The position numbers were made by a program, and so were the translations under genes. Shown piece after piece: positions 27,488 to 36,919 of a stretch of DNA of 64,000 nt. Below the pieces are notes generated by a model that did no database searches, was not told the DNA's origin, and saw only the letters and a list, made by a program, of their open reading frames with translations. The stretch's first letter is position 1. Every line of letters starts with the position of its first letter. The DNA is from Phaeacidiphilus oryzae TH49. Lineage in GTDB: Bacteria > Actinomycetota > Actinomycetes > Streptomycetales > Streptomycetaceae. The stretch lies in the NCBI RefSeq assembly GCF_000744815.1, contig NZ_JQMQ01000005.1:2798055-2862054 (forward strand), given 5' to 3'.

Positions 27488-27868
27488 GCGGGGGTTCCGC
27501 CTGGGGCCCCAATGTGTGGAAAGCGTCACGATACGGCAACCACCGGACCAAGAGGGGGAAATGCTCGACGCGGCCCCCGCCCGGCGGAGCCCAGTATGGT
27601 GGTGCCGCGCACGCCCGGGGGCACGCGGTATCGGTCAGGCACTCACCGGCCCGACCGGGACCGGCAGCCGCCGGGAGCGCGCCGTCTGGGGGGACGGCGC
27701 CGGCGGACCCCGAGAAGGAGCAGACGGCTCCGGTGTCCGCGGGCACCGGACAAGACTGGTGTCGGAGCGTCGATCCGGCGGCACGGCGGTAGCACCGGCC
27801 GGGCAGCCGATGGGCGCCAACCCGCACCTCGTCCACGCAGGGCGGGGAGCCAACCCGGAGCAGCAGTA
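27488..27868. other. Leader region before the proline-rich membrane protein
   Basis: 381 bases with no gene I can support. One frame is open from an ATG at 27516 to a TAG at 27867-27869, where the stop overlaps the GTG of the next gene. Its third positions are only moderately GC-rich and it has no recognisable motif (starts MESVTIRQPPDQEGEMLDAA). It could be a coupled upstream reading frame or chance. AGAGGGGGAAATG at about 27550 is a purine-rich stretch. Confidence 0.4.
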
Positions 27869-30681
27869 GTGAGTCGAGAATCTGACAACGCGTCGCCGAA
27901 GCCCCGCGGCGGTGCCGGCGGTGCCGCCGGTGCCGGCAGAGCTGCTAGCGCCTACCCCTCGGGGACCCAGCCGTACGCGCCGGCGTCGCCCGGTGCCGGC
28001 GGGGCGCCGGGCGACGGCGAGGACCAGCGGGAGCAGGCGTCCCCGTCCCCGGACGCCGGGCGGACCGAGACCACGCTCACGACCCGGATCCGCATCAACA
28101 TCCCGGGCTCGCGGCCGATCCCGCCCGTGGTGGTGCGCGAGCCGATGAAGAACGCCGAGGCGGGCGCGGGCGAGCCGGGCGAGACGGCGCCGGAGCGGCC
28201 GAGCGGGCCGCGGCACCGGGTGGACAAGACCCAGTCCTCACCCGTGCTGGGCGTGGTGGACGCCGGCGGCCAGTCGACGCCCCGCGTCGATCTGCCCCCG
28301 GAGTGGGCCGATTCGGCGTCGGCGCAGCGGCAGTCGCAGCAGCCGCAGCAGCCGCAGGCGCCTCAGCAGTCGCAGCAGGCGCGGCAGTCCGCGCAGGGCT
28401 TCGACACCTCGGGGCACGGCCGCCCGGCCGAGGGCGGCTACGGCGGAAACGCTCCGGCCGCCCCGTACGGCTACGACCAGGGGTACGAGAACGGGCCCGA
28501 GGGCTCCGGTCCCGGCCGGCCGGGACCGGCCGACGGGCCGTCGACTCCTGGCGGGGCGCAGGGCTTCGAGACCTCGCACGGCGGGTCCGGGCAGGGCCTC
28601 GGCGCGGGCGCGCCGGACGGCTCCGGCCCCCGTACCGGCTCCTTCGAGTTCCTCGGCGGGCCGACCGGCATCGGCGTGCGCGGGACCGAGGCGCCGAACC
28701 AGGAGCCGGCCGCGAGCGGCGGCGAGGACAGCGGCGAGTGGTTCCGGCCGCGCCGCCGCGCCCAGCAGGGCCCGGGCGAGCAGCCACCGCAGGCACCGCA
28801 GCCGCCGGAGGCCGCGCACCGGCGGCAGGCACCGCAGCCGCCGGAGCAGTCCCGGCCGGCGGGTCCGTCCGCACCGGCGGGGCCCCCGGCGCGGGGGCGG
28901 GCCTCGGCGGCGGCAGCAGCACCACCGGGCAGTTCGCCGTCCCCGGCGCCCCGGAGGCGCCGGGCGCTCCCGGCGCGGGCCAGGACCCCGCCGCCCCCGC
29001 CTCGCCGTTCCCGCCCGCGCAGGGCGGCGCCCACGGCACCAACGGCGGCGGCCTGCCGCTGGGCGAGGCCGCCGCGCTGGGCCGCCCGGCCCCCGAGGCC
29101 GGACCGCGCCCGTACGGCGAGGCCGGCACCGACGCCCGGCGCGGACAGGGGCCCGCCGGCCCCGGCCCGGCCGCCGCCCCGCCGCCGCCGAAGACCGAGC
29201 GCGCCGCGGAGAGCACCGCGCCCTTCCCGGTCTTCGACCCCCACCACGTCCCGACTCCGCCGCCGGCCCCCAAGTCCGGCGGCCCGGCGGCCGGACCGGG
29301 CGCCACCGGCGGGAATCCGCCGTTCGGCGCGTTCCCGCCGAGCCCGCCCCCGGCGGCCACCCAGGCCTCGACGGCCTCGGCCACCGCGGGCGTCGCGCCG
29401 ACCGCCCCGGGCGTCCGCTCGCCCTTCCCGCCGGGCCCGGGCGGTTCGCCGTTCCCGCCCGCTCCGGGCGGGCCCACCGCTCCCGGCGGGCTCGGCGGAC
29501 CCGGCGGTCCCGGCGCCCCCGGCGGTTCGCCTTCGCCGTTCGCCCAGCAGAACTCCCCGTTCCCGCCCCCGCCCGGGGCCGACGGCGGCCCCGCCGGCAA
29601 GGTGCCGGACGGCTTCGCCGGCGGCATCGGCGGCGTCGGCGAGACGGCCTCCCGCAAGCCGGGAGACGCGCCGCTGCCGCCCCCGCCGAAGCCCACCCCG
29701 GCCCCGTCCTCCGGCGGCGCCAAGGCCGGCCGCGGACTGCGCCGCCCGATCAAGAAGGCGGTGTACGGCGTCGGCGGGCTGGTCGCGATCGGCGCGGTGG
29801 CGTACGGCGCCGGGCTGATGATGGACCAGGCGGACATCCCCAAGGGGACCACCGTGATGGGCGTCGACATCGGCGGCGACAGCCGGGACGCGGCAGTGAA
29901 CACCCTGGACGGCACCATCGGCAAGAGCTCGCAGCAGCCGCTGGCGCTGTCCATCGGCGGCCGGACGGTCCAACTCAACCCGTCCGTGGCCGGGTTGACC
30001 GTCGACACCACCGCGACCGTGCAGAGCATCTCGCAGCACAGCTACAACCCGGTCTCGGTGATCGGCAGTCTGTTCGGCGGGAAGCACCCGGTCGCCCCGA
30101 CCGTCGTGGTGGACCAGCAGAAGCTGCGGGCCGCCCTCCAGCAGCTGGCCCCCAAGGCCGGCGGCGGGGCCTCGGCCATGAAGGAGGGCGAGGTCGTCTT
30201 CAAGTCGGTGAACGGCGTCGGCGAGACCTCGGTGATCCTGCCGAAGGCCGGCAAGGGGATGGACATCGGCACCGCGGCGACCGCGGTGACCGACGCCTTC
30301 GACGAGCGGGCCCGGGGCGCGAACCCGGGGACCGTGACCATCCCGGTGACGGACGCGCAGCCGAAGGCGACCGCGGCCGCGGTCCGGCAGGCCGACGCGA
30401 CCCTCGGCAAGTGGGCGCTCTCCGGCCTCTTCCAGGTGAAGGCCGGCTCGGTGACGGTGCCCTTCGGGCCGCACACCTTCAGCGAGGCGCTCACCCTCCA
30501 GCCGGACGCGAGCGGCAAGCTGGTGCCGGTCTTCGACGCCGGCAAGCTGGCGGCGGCGTACGGCACGCAGTTCCAGGGGGCGAAGACCAAGACCGGGGCC
30601 CCGGTCACCACCCAGGACGTGATCACCGCGCTGACCACCCTGCTGTCCCACCCGAACGGGCCCACCAGCATCACGATCTGA
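27869..30681 (+). CDS. Proline/glycine-rich protein with YoaR-like peptidoglycan-binding C-terminus, frameshifted
   Basis: The first part (from the GTG at 27869, MSRESDNASPKPRGG) is in one frame to about 28880; the remainder runs in the frame one base back to 30681. Together they give about 937 residues. Residues 1 to about 625 are low-complexity Pro, Gly, Ala and Gln and probably cytoplasmic. One membrane segment (YGVGGLVAIGAVAYGAGLM) follows at about 29760-29822. The extracellular part has DIPKGTTVMGVDIGGDSRD and two domains of the YoaR/VanW-associated putative peptidoglycan-binding kind. A missing base in the CCCCC run at 28883-28887 would restore a single frame, the same situation as at 7563-7567. 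It may link the cytoplasm to the cell wall. The precise role is unknown. Confidence 0.72.
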
Positions 30682-30687
30682 CGGTCC

Positions 30688-30730
30688 GACAGACCGACGG
30701 GCGGACAGACCGACGGGCGGACAGACCGAC
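30688..30730 (+). repeat. 16-bp tandem repeat, 2.7 copies
   Basis: GACAGACCGACGGGCG is present at 30688-30703 and 30704-30719, with a partial third copy to 30730. It lies immediately after the stop codon of the preceding gene. It is likely a variable-number repeat with no coding role. Confidence 0.8.
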
Positions 30731-30748
30731 GATCTGACGTCCGGCCCC

Positions 30749-30783
30749 AGGGGCGTGCGGCGCACGAGGCGCCGCACGCCCCT
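30749..30783 (+). terminator. Strong hairpin terminator
   Basis: AGGGGCGTGCGGCGC (30749-30763) and its exact complement at 30769-30783 form a 15-base stem with the 5-base loop ACGAG, followed by TT. It separates the wall-binding protein from the first oligopeptide transporter operon. Confidence 0.8.
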
Positions 30784-30836
30784 TTCACCCGTTCGGTGAA
30801 TCGACACCGGGTGATCGTCCGCCCAGGATGATCACG

Positions 30837-32732
30837 ATGAAGACCGCCCTGCTCACGGCCTCCGCGGCGATCGCCGGCTGCCTGGCGCTCGGCGGCTGCA
30901 CGCCCGGCACCTCGGCCGCCGACCAGCACCTCACCGCGGACTACTCCTACGGATCGCTCCCCGGCCCCGGCTCCGCGTCGCCCCCGCCGGGCGACGCCGC
31001 CCCGCACGGCCGGGTGCGGGTCGCCGAGGCCGTCGGCGCCACCCCGGACTGGATCTTTCCGCTCACCCCGGTGGCCAACAGCTCCGTCTACACCATCTAC
31101 CAGTTCCAGTACCTGAGTTGGCGGCCGGTCTTCTGGTCCCCGCGCGGCTCCATCCCCGACTGGGACTGGAAGCGCTCGATGGCGGACGGCCCGCCCGCCG
31201 TCTCGAACGGCGGCCGGACCTTCACCATCCACCTCAACGGCCGCTACACCTGGTCGACCGGGAGGCCCGTCACCTCGCACGACGTGCTGTTCTTCTACCG
31301 GCTCTACAAGGCCGCGGTCGGCGAGGACCCGGCGAACTCGGGCAACTACACCCCCGGCCAGTTCCCGGACAACGTGGTCTCCGCGACCGCTCCGGACGAC
31401 CGCACGGTGGTCTTCACCTTCGACCGGGTCTACAACCCGTCCTGGGTGCTGGGCACCGAGTTCTCCCAGCTGATCCCGCTGCCCGAGCGGGAGTGGTCCC
31501 GGGCCTCGCCCGGCGGCCCCTTCCTGGACACCTCGGACCCGCGCTCCGGCGCCCGCCGCGCACAGGCGGTGTACGACCGTCTGGCGCTGCGCTCCCGCAG
31601 CCTGTCCAGCTACGGTTCCGACCCGCTGTGGAAGACCGTGGACGGCCCGTACCGGATCGCCGGCTACAACGCCTCCACCAGCGCCGCCGTCTTCCGCGCC
31701 AACCCGGCCTACACCGGCCGGGGCCGCCCGGCCATCGACGAGCTCGACCTCCTCTCGTACACGTCGCCCACCTCGGAGTTCAACGACCTCCTCAACGGCA
31801 GCCTGGACTTCGGCTATGTCTCCTCGGACGACTTCCCGCAGCTCGGCAGGCTCCGCCGGAAGGGCTACCACCTGTACGGGAAGCCGGAGTTCGGCAACTT
31901 CTTCATCGCCTTCAACTTCCAGGACGGGCGCGGCGGTTTCGCCGCCGCGATCAAGCAGCTGTACGTCCGGCAGGCGATGGCGCACCTGGTGGACCAGCAG
32001 GGGCTGATCCAGGGGGCGTACCACGGCCTGGCCGCGCCCGGCTACAACGTGGTGCCGGTCAGCCCGCGCTCCCCCTTCGCCCCCGGCAACGCGCTCCACA
32101 ACCCGTATCCGTACTCCCCGGCGGAGGCGGCCCGGCTGCTCACCGGGCACGGCTGGCGGGTGGTCCCGGGCGGCACCACCCGCTGCGTACGACCGGGCAC
32201 CGGGGCCGGGGAGTGCGGCTCGGGTGTGCGGTCCGGCCAGTCCCTGGACTTCACCTTCTACTACGTGGACAACCCCAAGGCGGTGGCGGTCAGCGCCACC
32301 GCCTTCGCCTCCGCCCTCAAGGGGATCGGGGTCACCGCCACCCTCAGGTCCGACAAGTTCAACAACGTGCTGGAGAACGAGAGCGACGCCTCCTCGCCCG
32401 GGAACCGGGACGACTGGGGGATGGCCTACTGGGGCGGGGAGTCCGACAGCATCTACCCGAGCACGGTCAACCTCTTCAACACCGGCGGCTCGTTCAACGC
32501 CGGCGGCTTCTCCGACCCCGGTCTCGACCGGCTGATCGAGGACTCCATGCTCTCCCCCGACCCGCGGGCGCTCAGCCGCGAACTGGCCGCCGTCACCGCG
32601 AAGATCCCGGTGCTCTTCCAGCCCAACCCGGCCATGGTCTACGCCTGGAGCCCGCGGCTGAACGGCGATCCGGACGGCTTCGCCGCGGCCACCCAGTACA
32701 TGCTCAACCCCGAGGACTGGTACCTGCGGTGA
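30837..32732 (+). CDS. Peptide ABC transporter substrate-binding lipoprotein (system 1)
   Basis: 631 residues from the ATG at 30837, which has AGGA about 8 bases upstream; an ATG three codons earlier (30828) is an alternative. MKTALL with a hydrophobic stretch ends in the lipobox L-G-G-C (C21), so the protein is lipid-anchored outside the membrane. The mature chain is an SBP_bac_5 family protein (DWIFPLTPVANSSVYTIYQF near the start of the lobe, FNDLLNGSLDFGYV in the middle). It binds peptides for the two permeases that follow; its stop overlaps the first permease start (GTGA). It is clearly paralogous to the binding protein at 45926. The ligand preference is not readable. Confidence 0.92.
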   Translation: MKTALLTASAAIAGCLALGGCTPGTSAADQHLTADYSYGSLPGPGSASPPPGDAAPHGRVRVAEAVGATPDWIFPLTPVANSSVYTIYQFQYLSWRPVFWSPRGSIPDWDWKRSMADGPPAVSNGGRTFTIHLNGRYTWSTGRPVTSHDVLFFYRLYKAAVGEDPANSGNYTPGQFPDNVVSATAPDDRTVVFTFDRVYNPSWVLGTEFSQLIPLPEREWSRASPGGPFLDTSDPRSGARRAQAVYDRLALRSRSLSSYGSDPLWKTVDGPYRIAGYNASTSAAVFRANPAYTGRGRPAIDELDLLSYTSPTSEFNDLLNGSLDFGYVSSDDFPQLGRLRRKGYHLYGKPEFGNFFIAFNFQDGRGGFAAAIKQLYVRQAMAHLVDQQGLIQGAYHGLAAPGYNVVPVSPRSPFAPGNALHNPYPYSPAEAARLLTGHGWRVVPGGTTRCVRPGTGAGECGSGVRSGQSLDFTFYYVDNPKAVAVSATAFASALKGIGVTATLRSDKFNNVLENESDASSPGNRDDWGMAYWGGESDSIYPSTVNLFNTGGSFNAGGFSDPGLDRLIEDSMLSPDPRALSRELAAVTAKIPVLFQPNPAMVYAWSPRLNGDPDGFAAATQYMLNPEDWYLR

Positions 32733-33697
32733 CCGCGAGCTACCTGCTGCGCCGGCTGGGCGCCGCGGCCCTGGTGGTGTTCGGCATCGTGCTGATCACC
32801 TTCGTGCTGCTGCACGTGGTCGCGCCCTCTCCGGCGCACACCGTCCTCGGCCCCAAGGCCACCCCGGCGGCCGTCGCCTCCTGGAACCACGCCAACGGCT
32901 TCGACCGGCCCTGGCCGGTGCAGTTCTGGCACTACCTGTACGGACTGCTGCACGGCGACCTCGGCTGGTCCTACAAGCTCAACCAGACCGTCGCCTCGCT
33001 CTTCGCCGAGAAGGCCCCGCTGAGTGTCTTCCTCTCGGCCAGCGCGCTGGTGGTCGCGGTCGCGGTGGCGGTCCCGCTGGGCATCCGGCAGGCGGTCCGC
33101 CGCAACCGCTGGGACGACGTGGCGGCCACCGTCCTCGCCTTCGTCCTCTACTCCATGCCGGTGTACCTGGTGGCACTGCTGCTGATCCAGGTGTTCGCGC
33201 TGTGGCTGGGCTGGGTGGACGCAAACGTCCCGCAGGACCAGTCGCTGTCGGGGGCGCTGGCGCGGGGCGGGGACCTGGTGCTGCCGATCGCCTCGCTGGC
33301 CGCCACGTCGGTGGCGGCGTACTCCCGCTACCAGCGCTCGGCCTCACTGGACGTGCTGGCGCAGGACTACATCAAGGTGGCCCGGGCCAAGGGCCTGCCG
33401 GAGCGCCTCGTCCACTCGCGGCACCTGGTGCGCAACGCCTCGCTGCCGATGATCACCCTGATCGGGCTCTCCCTGCCGGCCCTGATCGGCGGCAACGTGC
33501 TGATCGAATACGCCTTCAACATCAACGGGCTGGGCCTGATGTTCGTCAACGCGCTCAACGACGACGACTACAACGTGCTGCTCGCCTACACACTGCTGAC
33601 CGCGGTGCTGACGGTGGCCGGCAACCTGGTCGCGGACGTCTGCCTGAGCCTCTCCGATCCGCGGATCCGGCTGACCGGCGGGGAGGCGGCCCGGTGA
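32729..33697 (+). CDS. Oligopeptide ABC permease, DppB type (system 1)
   Basis: 322 residues from a GTG overlapping the binding-protein stop. An N-terminal membrane helix (LLRRLGAAALVVFGIVLITF) is followed by a periplasm-side loop and five more helices. The coupling (EAA) loop that docks on the ATPase is QDYIKVARAKGLPERLVHSR. It ends LSDPRIRLTGG, the usual C-terminus of DppB/OppB permeases. It overlaps the next permease by four bases (GTGA). It forms a heterodimer with that permease. Confidence 0.93.
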   Translation: MTASYLLRRLGAAALVVFGIVLITFVLLHVVAPSPAHTVLGPKATPAAVASWNHANGFDRPWPVQFWHYLYGLLHGDLGWSYKLNQTVASLFAEKAPLSVFLSASALVVAVAVAVPLGIRQAVRRNRWDDVAATVLAFVLYSMPVYLVALLLIQVFALWLGWVDANVPQDQSLSGALARGGDLVLPIASLAATSVAAYSRYQRSASLDVLAQDYIKVARAKGLPERLVHSRHLVRNASLPMITLIGLSLPALIGGNVLIEYAFNINGLGLMFVNALNDDDYNVLLAYTLLTAVLTVAGNLVADVCLSLSDPRIRLTGGEAAR

Positions 33698-34629
33698 CCG
33701 CGGTCTCCCAGCCGGAGCCGGGCGCGGGGCCGGCCGCCGGACCGGCCGCCGGGGCCCCGGACGCCGGCGAGGCGGCCGCCGTCACGCCCGGCTGGCGGCT
33801 CGCCCTGCGCGAGTTCGCGGCCAACCGGGCGGCCGTCAGCGGGGTGGCGGTGCTGCTCTTCTTCATCCTGTTCTGCTTCCTCGGCCCGCTGCTCCACCCC
33901 ACCGACCAGGTCGACACCGCGCTCCTGGCCACCAACCAGCCGCCCGGCGCCGTCCACCCGCTGGGCACGGACGCCTACGGCTTCGACGTACTGGGCCGGA
34001 TCATGCTCGGCGGCCGGACCTCGCTGGAGATCGGGCTGCTGGCGGCCGTGCTGGCCACCGTCATCGGGACGCTGTGGGGGGCCGTCGCCGGACTCCTCGG
34101 CGGGCTGGCGGACGCGGCGATGATGCGGGTGGTCGACATCCTCCTCGCGCTGCCCTTCCTGCTGATCGTGCTGATCATCGCCCACCGGTACGGCTCCAAC
34201 GTCTGGAACCTGGCGCTGATCCTGGGGGTCTTCTCCTGGCTGGTGCCGGCCCGGCTGGTGCGCGGGGAGGTGCTCACCCTGCGGGTGCGGGACTTCGTGT
34301 CGGCGGCGCGGGTGATGGGCGCCGGGCGGGCGTACCTGATCACCCGCCATCTGATCCCGAACGCCCTCGGGGTGGTGCTCGTCAACGTCACCTTCCAGAT
34401 CGCGGACGCGATCCTGGCGCTGGCCGCCCTGGGCTTCCTCGGCTTCGGCGTCCACTACCCGCGGACCGACTGGGGATCGCAGATCTCGGACGCGGCGGAG
34501 AACCTCTCCAACGGCTACTGGTGGCTGGTCTTCCCGGTGGGGACGGCGCTGGTGCTGGTGGTGATGGCGTTCAACCTGATCGGCGACGGCCTGCGGGACG
34601 CGGTCGACGTACGGCTGCGGCGGAGGTGA
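33694..34629 (+). CDS. Oligopeptide ABC permease, DppC type (system 1)
   Basis: 311 residues. A Pro/Ala/Gly-rich start is followed by the DppC N-terminal helix (GVAVLLFFILFCFLGPLL), then HPLGTDAYGFDVLGRIMLGG, the conserved LGTD-x-x-G-[RF]-D motif of OppC permeases. The EAA loop is VRDFVSAARVMGAGRAYLI. It ends in LIGDGLRDAVDVRLRRR. The ATPase gene follows after seven bases. Confidence 0.93.
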   Translation: MTAVSQPEPGAGPAAGPAAGAPDAGEAAAVTPGWRLALREFAANRAAVSGVAVLLFFILFCFLGPLLHPTDQVDTALLATNQPPGAVHPLGTDAYGFDVLGRIMLGGRTSLEIGLLAAVLATVIGTLWGAVAGLLGGLADAAMMRVVDILLALPFLLIVLIIAHRYGSNVWNLALILGVFSWLVPARLVRGEVLTLRVRDFVSAARVMGAGRAYLITRHLIPNALGVVLVNVTFQIADAILALAALGFLGFGVHYPRTDWGSQISDAAENLSNGYWWLVFPVGTALVLVVMAFNLIGDGLRDAVDVRLRRR

Positions 34630-34636
34630 GGGCAGG

Positions 34637-36859
34637 ATGTCCGTGCTCCAGGTCGAGGACCTGACGGTCCGTCTGAACACCTCGCGGGGGGCGGTGCGGG
34701 CGGTGACCGGGGTCGGCCTGCGGCTGGCCGCCGGGGAGACGCTGGGCCTCGTCGGGGAGTCCGGCTGCGGGAAGTCGATGACCGGGCTCGCCCTGATGGG
34801 CCTGCTGCCCGGGAACGGCCGGACGGAGGCCGGCTCCTCGGTGCGGCTGGACGGGCGGGAGCTACTGGGCCTGCCGGAGCGGCAGCTGCGGTCGGTGCGC
34901 GGCAACGAGGTCGCGATGGTCTTCCAGGACCCGATGACCTCGCTGGACCCCACCAAGACCATCGGCTACCAGGTCGCCGAGCCCTACCGGCTGCACCGGG
35001 GCGCCTCCCGGCGGGAGGCGGCCGAGCGGGCGGCGGAGATGCTGGCGCTGGTCGGCCTGCCGCGGCCGGCGGAGCGGCTGGGCGACTACCCCCACCAGCT
35101 GTCCGGGGGGCTGCGGCAGCGGGTGATGATCGCCACCGCGCTGGTCTGCGAGCCCCGGGTGCTGATCGCGGACGAGCCGACGACGGCGCTGGACGTCACC
35201 GTGCAGGCGCAGATCCTGGAGCTGCTGGGCGAGTTGAGGGCGCGGCTGGGGATGGCCATGATCCTCATCACCCACGACATGGGCGTGGTCGCCGGCCACG
35301 CGGACCGGGTGCAGGTGATGTACGCGGGGCGGACGGTCGAGTCGGCCGCGACGGCCACCCTCTTCTCCGGCATGCGCCACCCGTACACGGCGGGGCTGCT
35401 GGCCTCCATCCCCCGTCTGGGAGCCCGGCGGGACGTCCCGCTGCCGACGATCCCGGGGATGCCGCCGGATCTCGTCTCGCCCCCGGCGGGCTGCGCCTTC
35501 GCGCCACGCTGTGCGCGCGCGAGCGCGACCTGCGCGGAGGCGCAGCCACCGCTGTCGGGCGAGCCGCGCCACCTCTTCGCCTGCTTCCACCCCGTGGGGG
35601 CGGAGCTCCCGGACGCCGGGCCGCAGCCGGACCGCCGTCCCCGCCCGCAGGCCTCTGCCGGGCTGGGCGCGCGGTTCCCCGCAGCCCTGATCTCCGCCCC
35701 GGAAGGGCAGGAGATCCAGGGGCCCGAAGGCCCTGGAGGCGGCACCGAAGGCGCCGATCAGCGGCGCGGGGAGCTGCGTGACCGGCCCGCTGCGGGGCCG
35801 CAACCCGCCGCCGCCGAGGTCCCGTTGGCGCCCCGGGGCCCGGAACCCCCGCCCCTGCTGGAGGTCGTGGACGTGGTCCGCGAGTTCGGGGCGGGCGGCC
35901 GGGGACGGAGGGTGCACGCCGTCTCAGGCGTCAGCCTGACCCTCCGACCCGGCGAGACCTTCGGCCTGGTAGGCGAGTCCGGCTGCGGAAAGAGCACCCT
36001 CGGCCGGGTGATCGTCGGCCTGGAACGCCCGGACGCCGGCGAGGTCCTCCTCCACGGCCGGCCGCTCAGCGCCCTCCGCCGCCGCGGCCCCCGCCGCGAC
36101 CTCCAGATGATGTTCCAGGACCCCTACTCCTCCCTCGACCCGCGGATGCGGGTCGGCGCGATCCTCCGCGAGCCCCTCCGCATCCAGCGCGTCGGCTCCG
36201 CCCGAGAGCAGCTGGCCCGGGCCCGCGAGCTGCTGGACGAGGTGGGTCTGCCCGCCCAGGCCCTGGAGCGCTTCCCCCACGAGTTCTCCGGCGGGCAGCG
36301 CCAACGCATCGGCCTGGCCCGCGCCCTGACCCTCCGTCCGCGGATCGTCGTCGCGGACGAGCCGGTCTCCGCCCTGGACGTGTCGATCCGCGCCCAGGTG
36401 CTGAACCTGATGCAGCGCCTCCAGCGGTCGCACGGCCTCACCTACCTGGTGATCTCGCACGACCTGGCGGTGGTCCGCCACCTCGCCGACCGGATCGGCG
36501 TGATGTACCTGGGGCGGCTGGTCGAGGAGGGCACCGGCGAGGACATCTACCAGCGTCCCGCCCACCCGTACACGGCCGGCCTCCTCGCCGCCATCCCCGT
36601 CCCGGACCCGGACCCGGCGGCGCGCGCCGCCGGAAGCGCCCCCGCGGCCGCCGTCCGCGGCGAACTGCCCAGTCCCCTCGACCCGCCGTCCGGCTGCCGC
36701 TTCCGCACCCGCTGCGCCTTCGCGCAGGAGGTCTGCGCGGCGGAGCGGCCGCCGATGCGGGCCTTCGGCGACGCCGGCACCCACCGGGCGGCCTGCCACT
36801 TCCCGCTCCGGCCCCCTACGGGGGACACCGCTCCACCAAGCGCACCAACCCGGGTGTGA
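34637..36859 (+). CDS. Fused two-domain oligopeptide ABC ATPase (DppD-DppF fusion, system 1)
   Basis: 740 residues with two complete ATPase domains. Domain 1: Walker A GESGCGKS (40-47), signature LSGGLRQR, Walker [13 protein letters not shown], and an oligopeptide C-terminal domain with a Cys cluster (CAFAPRC, then CAEAQ, then CFHP). Domain 2: Walker [10 protein letters not shown] near 445-453, [26 protein letters not shown], and a second Cys cluster (CRFRTRC). Such clusters are thought to bind an iron-sulfur cluster in related DppD proteins. Most species encode these as two proteins; here and at 49840 they are one chain. The inter-domain linker (about 340-390) is encoded by a copy of the dispersed palindromic element, so its sequence is atypical of a designed linker. 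Confidence 0.93.
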   Translation: MSVLQVEDLTVRLNTSRGAVRAVTGVGLRLAAGETLGLVGESGCGKSMTGLALMGLLPGNGRTEAGSSVRLDGRELLGLPERQLRSVRGNEVAMVFQDPMTSLDPTKTIGYQVAEPYRLHRGASRREAAERAAEMLALVGLPRPAERLGDYPHQLSGGLRQRVMIATALVCEPRVLIADEPTTALDVTVQAQILELLGELRARLGMAMILITHDMGVVAGHADRVQVMYAGRTVESAATATLFSGMRHPYTAGLLASIPRLGARRDVPLPTIPGMPPDLVSPPAGCAFAPRCARASATCAEAQPPLSGEPRHLFACFHPVGAELPDAGPQPDRRPRPQASAGLGARFPAALISAPEGQEIQGPEGPGGGTEGADQRRGELRDRPAAGPQPAAAEVPLAPRGPEPPPLLEVVDVVREFGAGGRGRRVHAVSGVSLTLRPGETFGLVGESGCGKSTLGRVIVGLERPDAGEVLLHGRPLSALRRRGPRRDLQMMFQDPYSSLDPRMRVGAILREPLRIQRVGSAREQLARARELLDEVGLPAQALERFPHEFSGGQRQRIGLARALTLRPRIVVADEPVSALDVSIRAQVLNLMQRLQRSHGLTYLVISHDLAVVRHLADRIGVMYLGRLVEEGTGEDIYQRPAHPYTAGLLAAIPVPDPDPAARAAGSAPAAAVRGELPSPLDPPSGCRFRTRCAFAQEVCAAERPPMRAFGDAGTHRAACHFPLRPPTGDTAPPSAPTRV
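35660..35790. repeat. Dispersed palindromic element inside a coding sequence
   Basis: The left part GGGCTGGGCGCGCGGTTCCC (35660-35679), running on to CCCTGAT, and the right part ATCAGCGGCGCGGGGAGCTG (35758-35777), running on to CCGGCCC, are degenerate versions of the two arms at 23115-23158 and 23235-23278, in the same order. The centre also has GAAGGGCAGGAG and GAAGGCCCTGG units like the inner repeats at 23168 and 23219. It lies in frame between the two ATPase domains of the fused protein. Confidence 0.7.
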
Positions 36860-36919
36860 CCGGCCGCGCCGACCGTGCTCGTTTGGACGGGACGCCCAGC
36901 ACGACAGCCAGGAGCCGCC

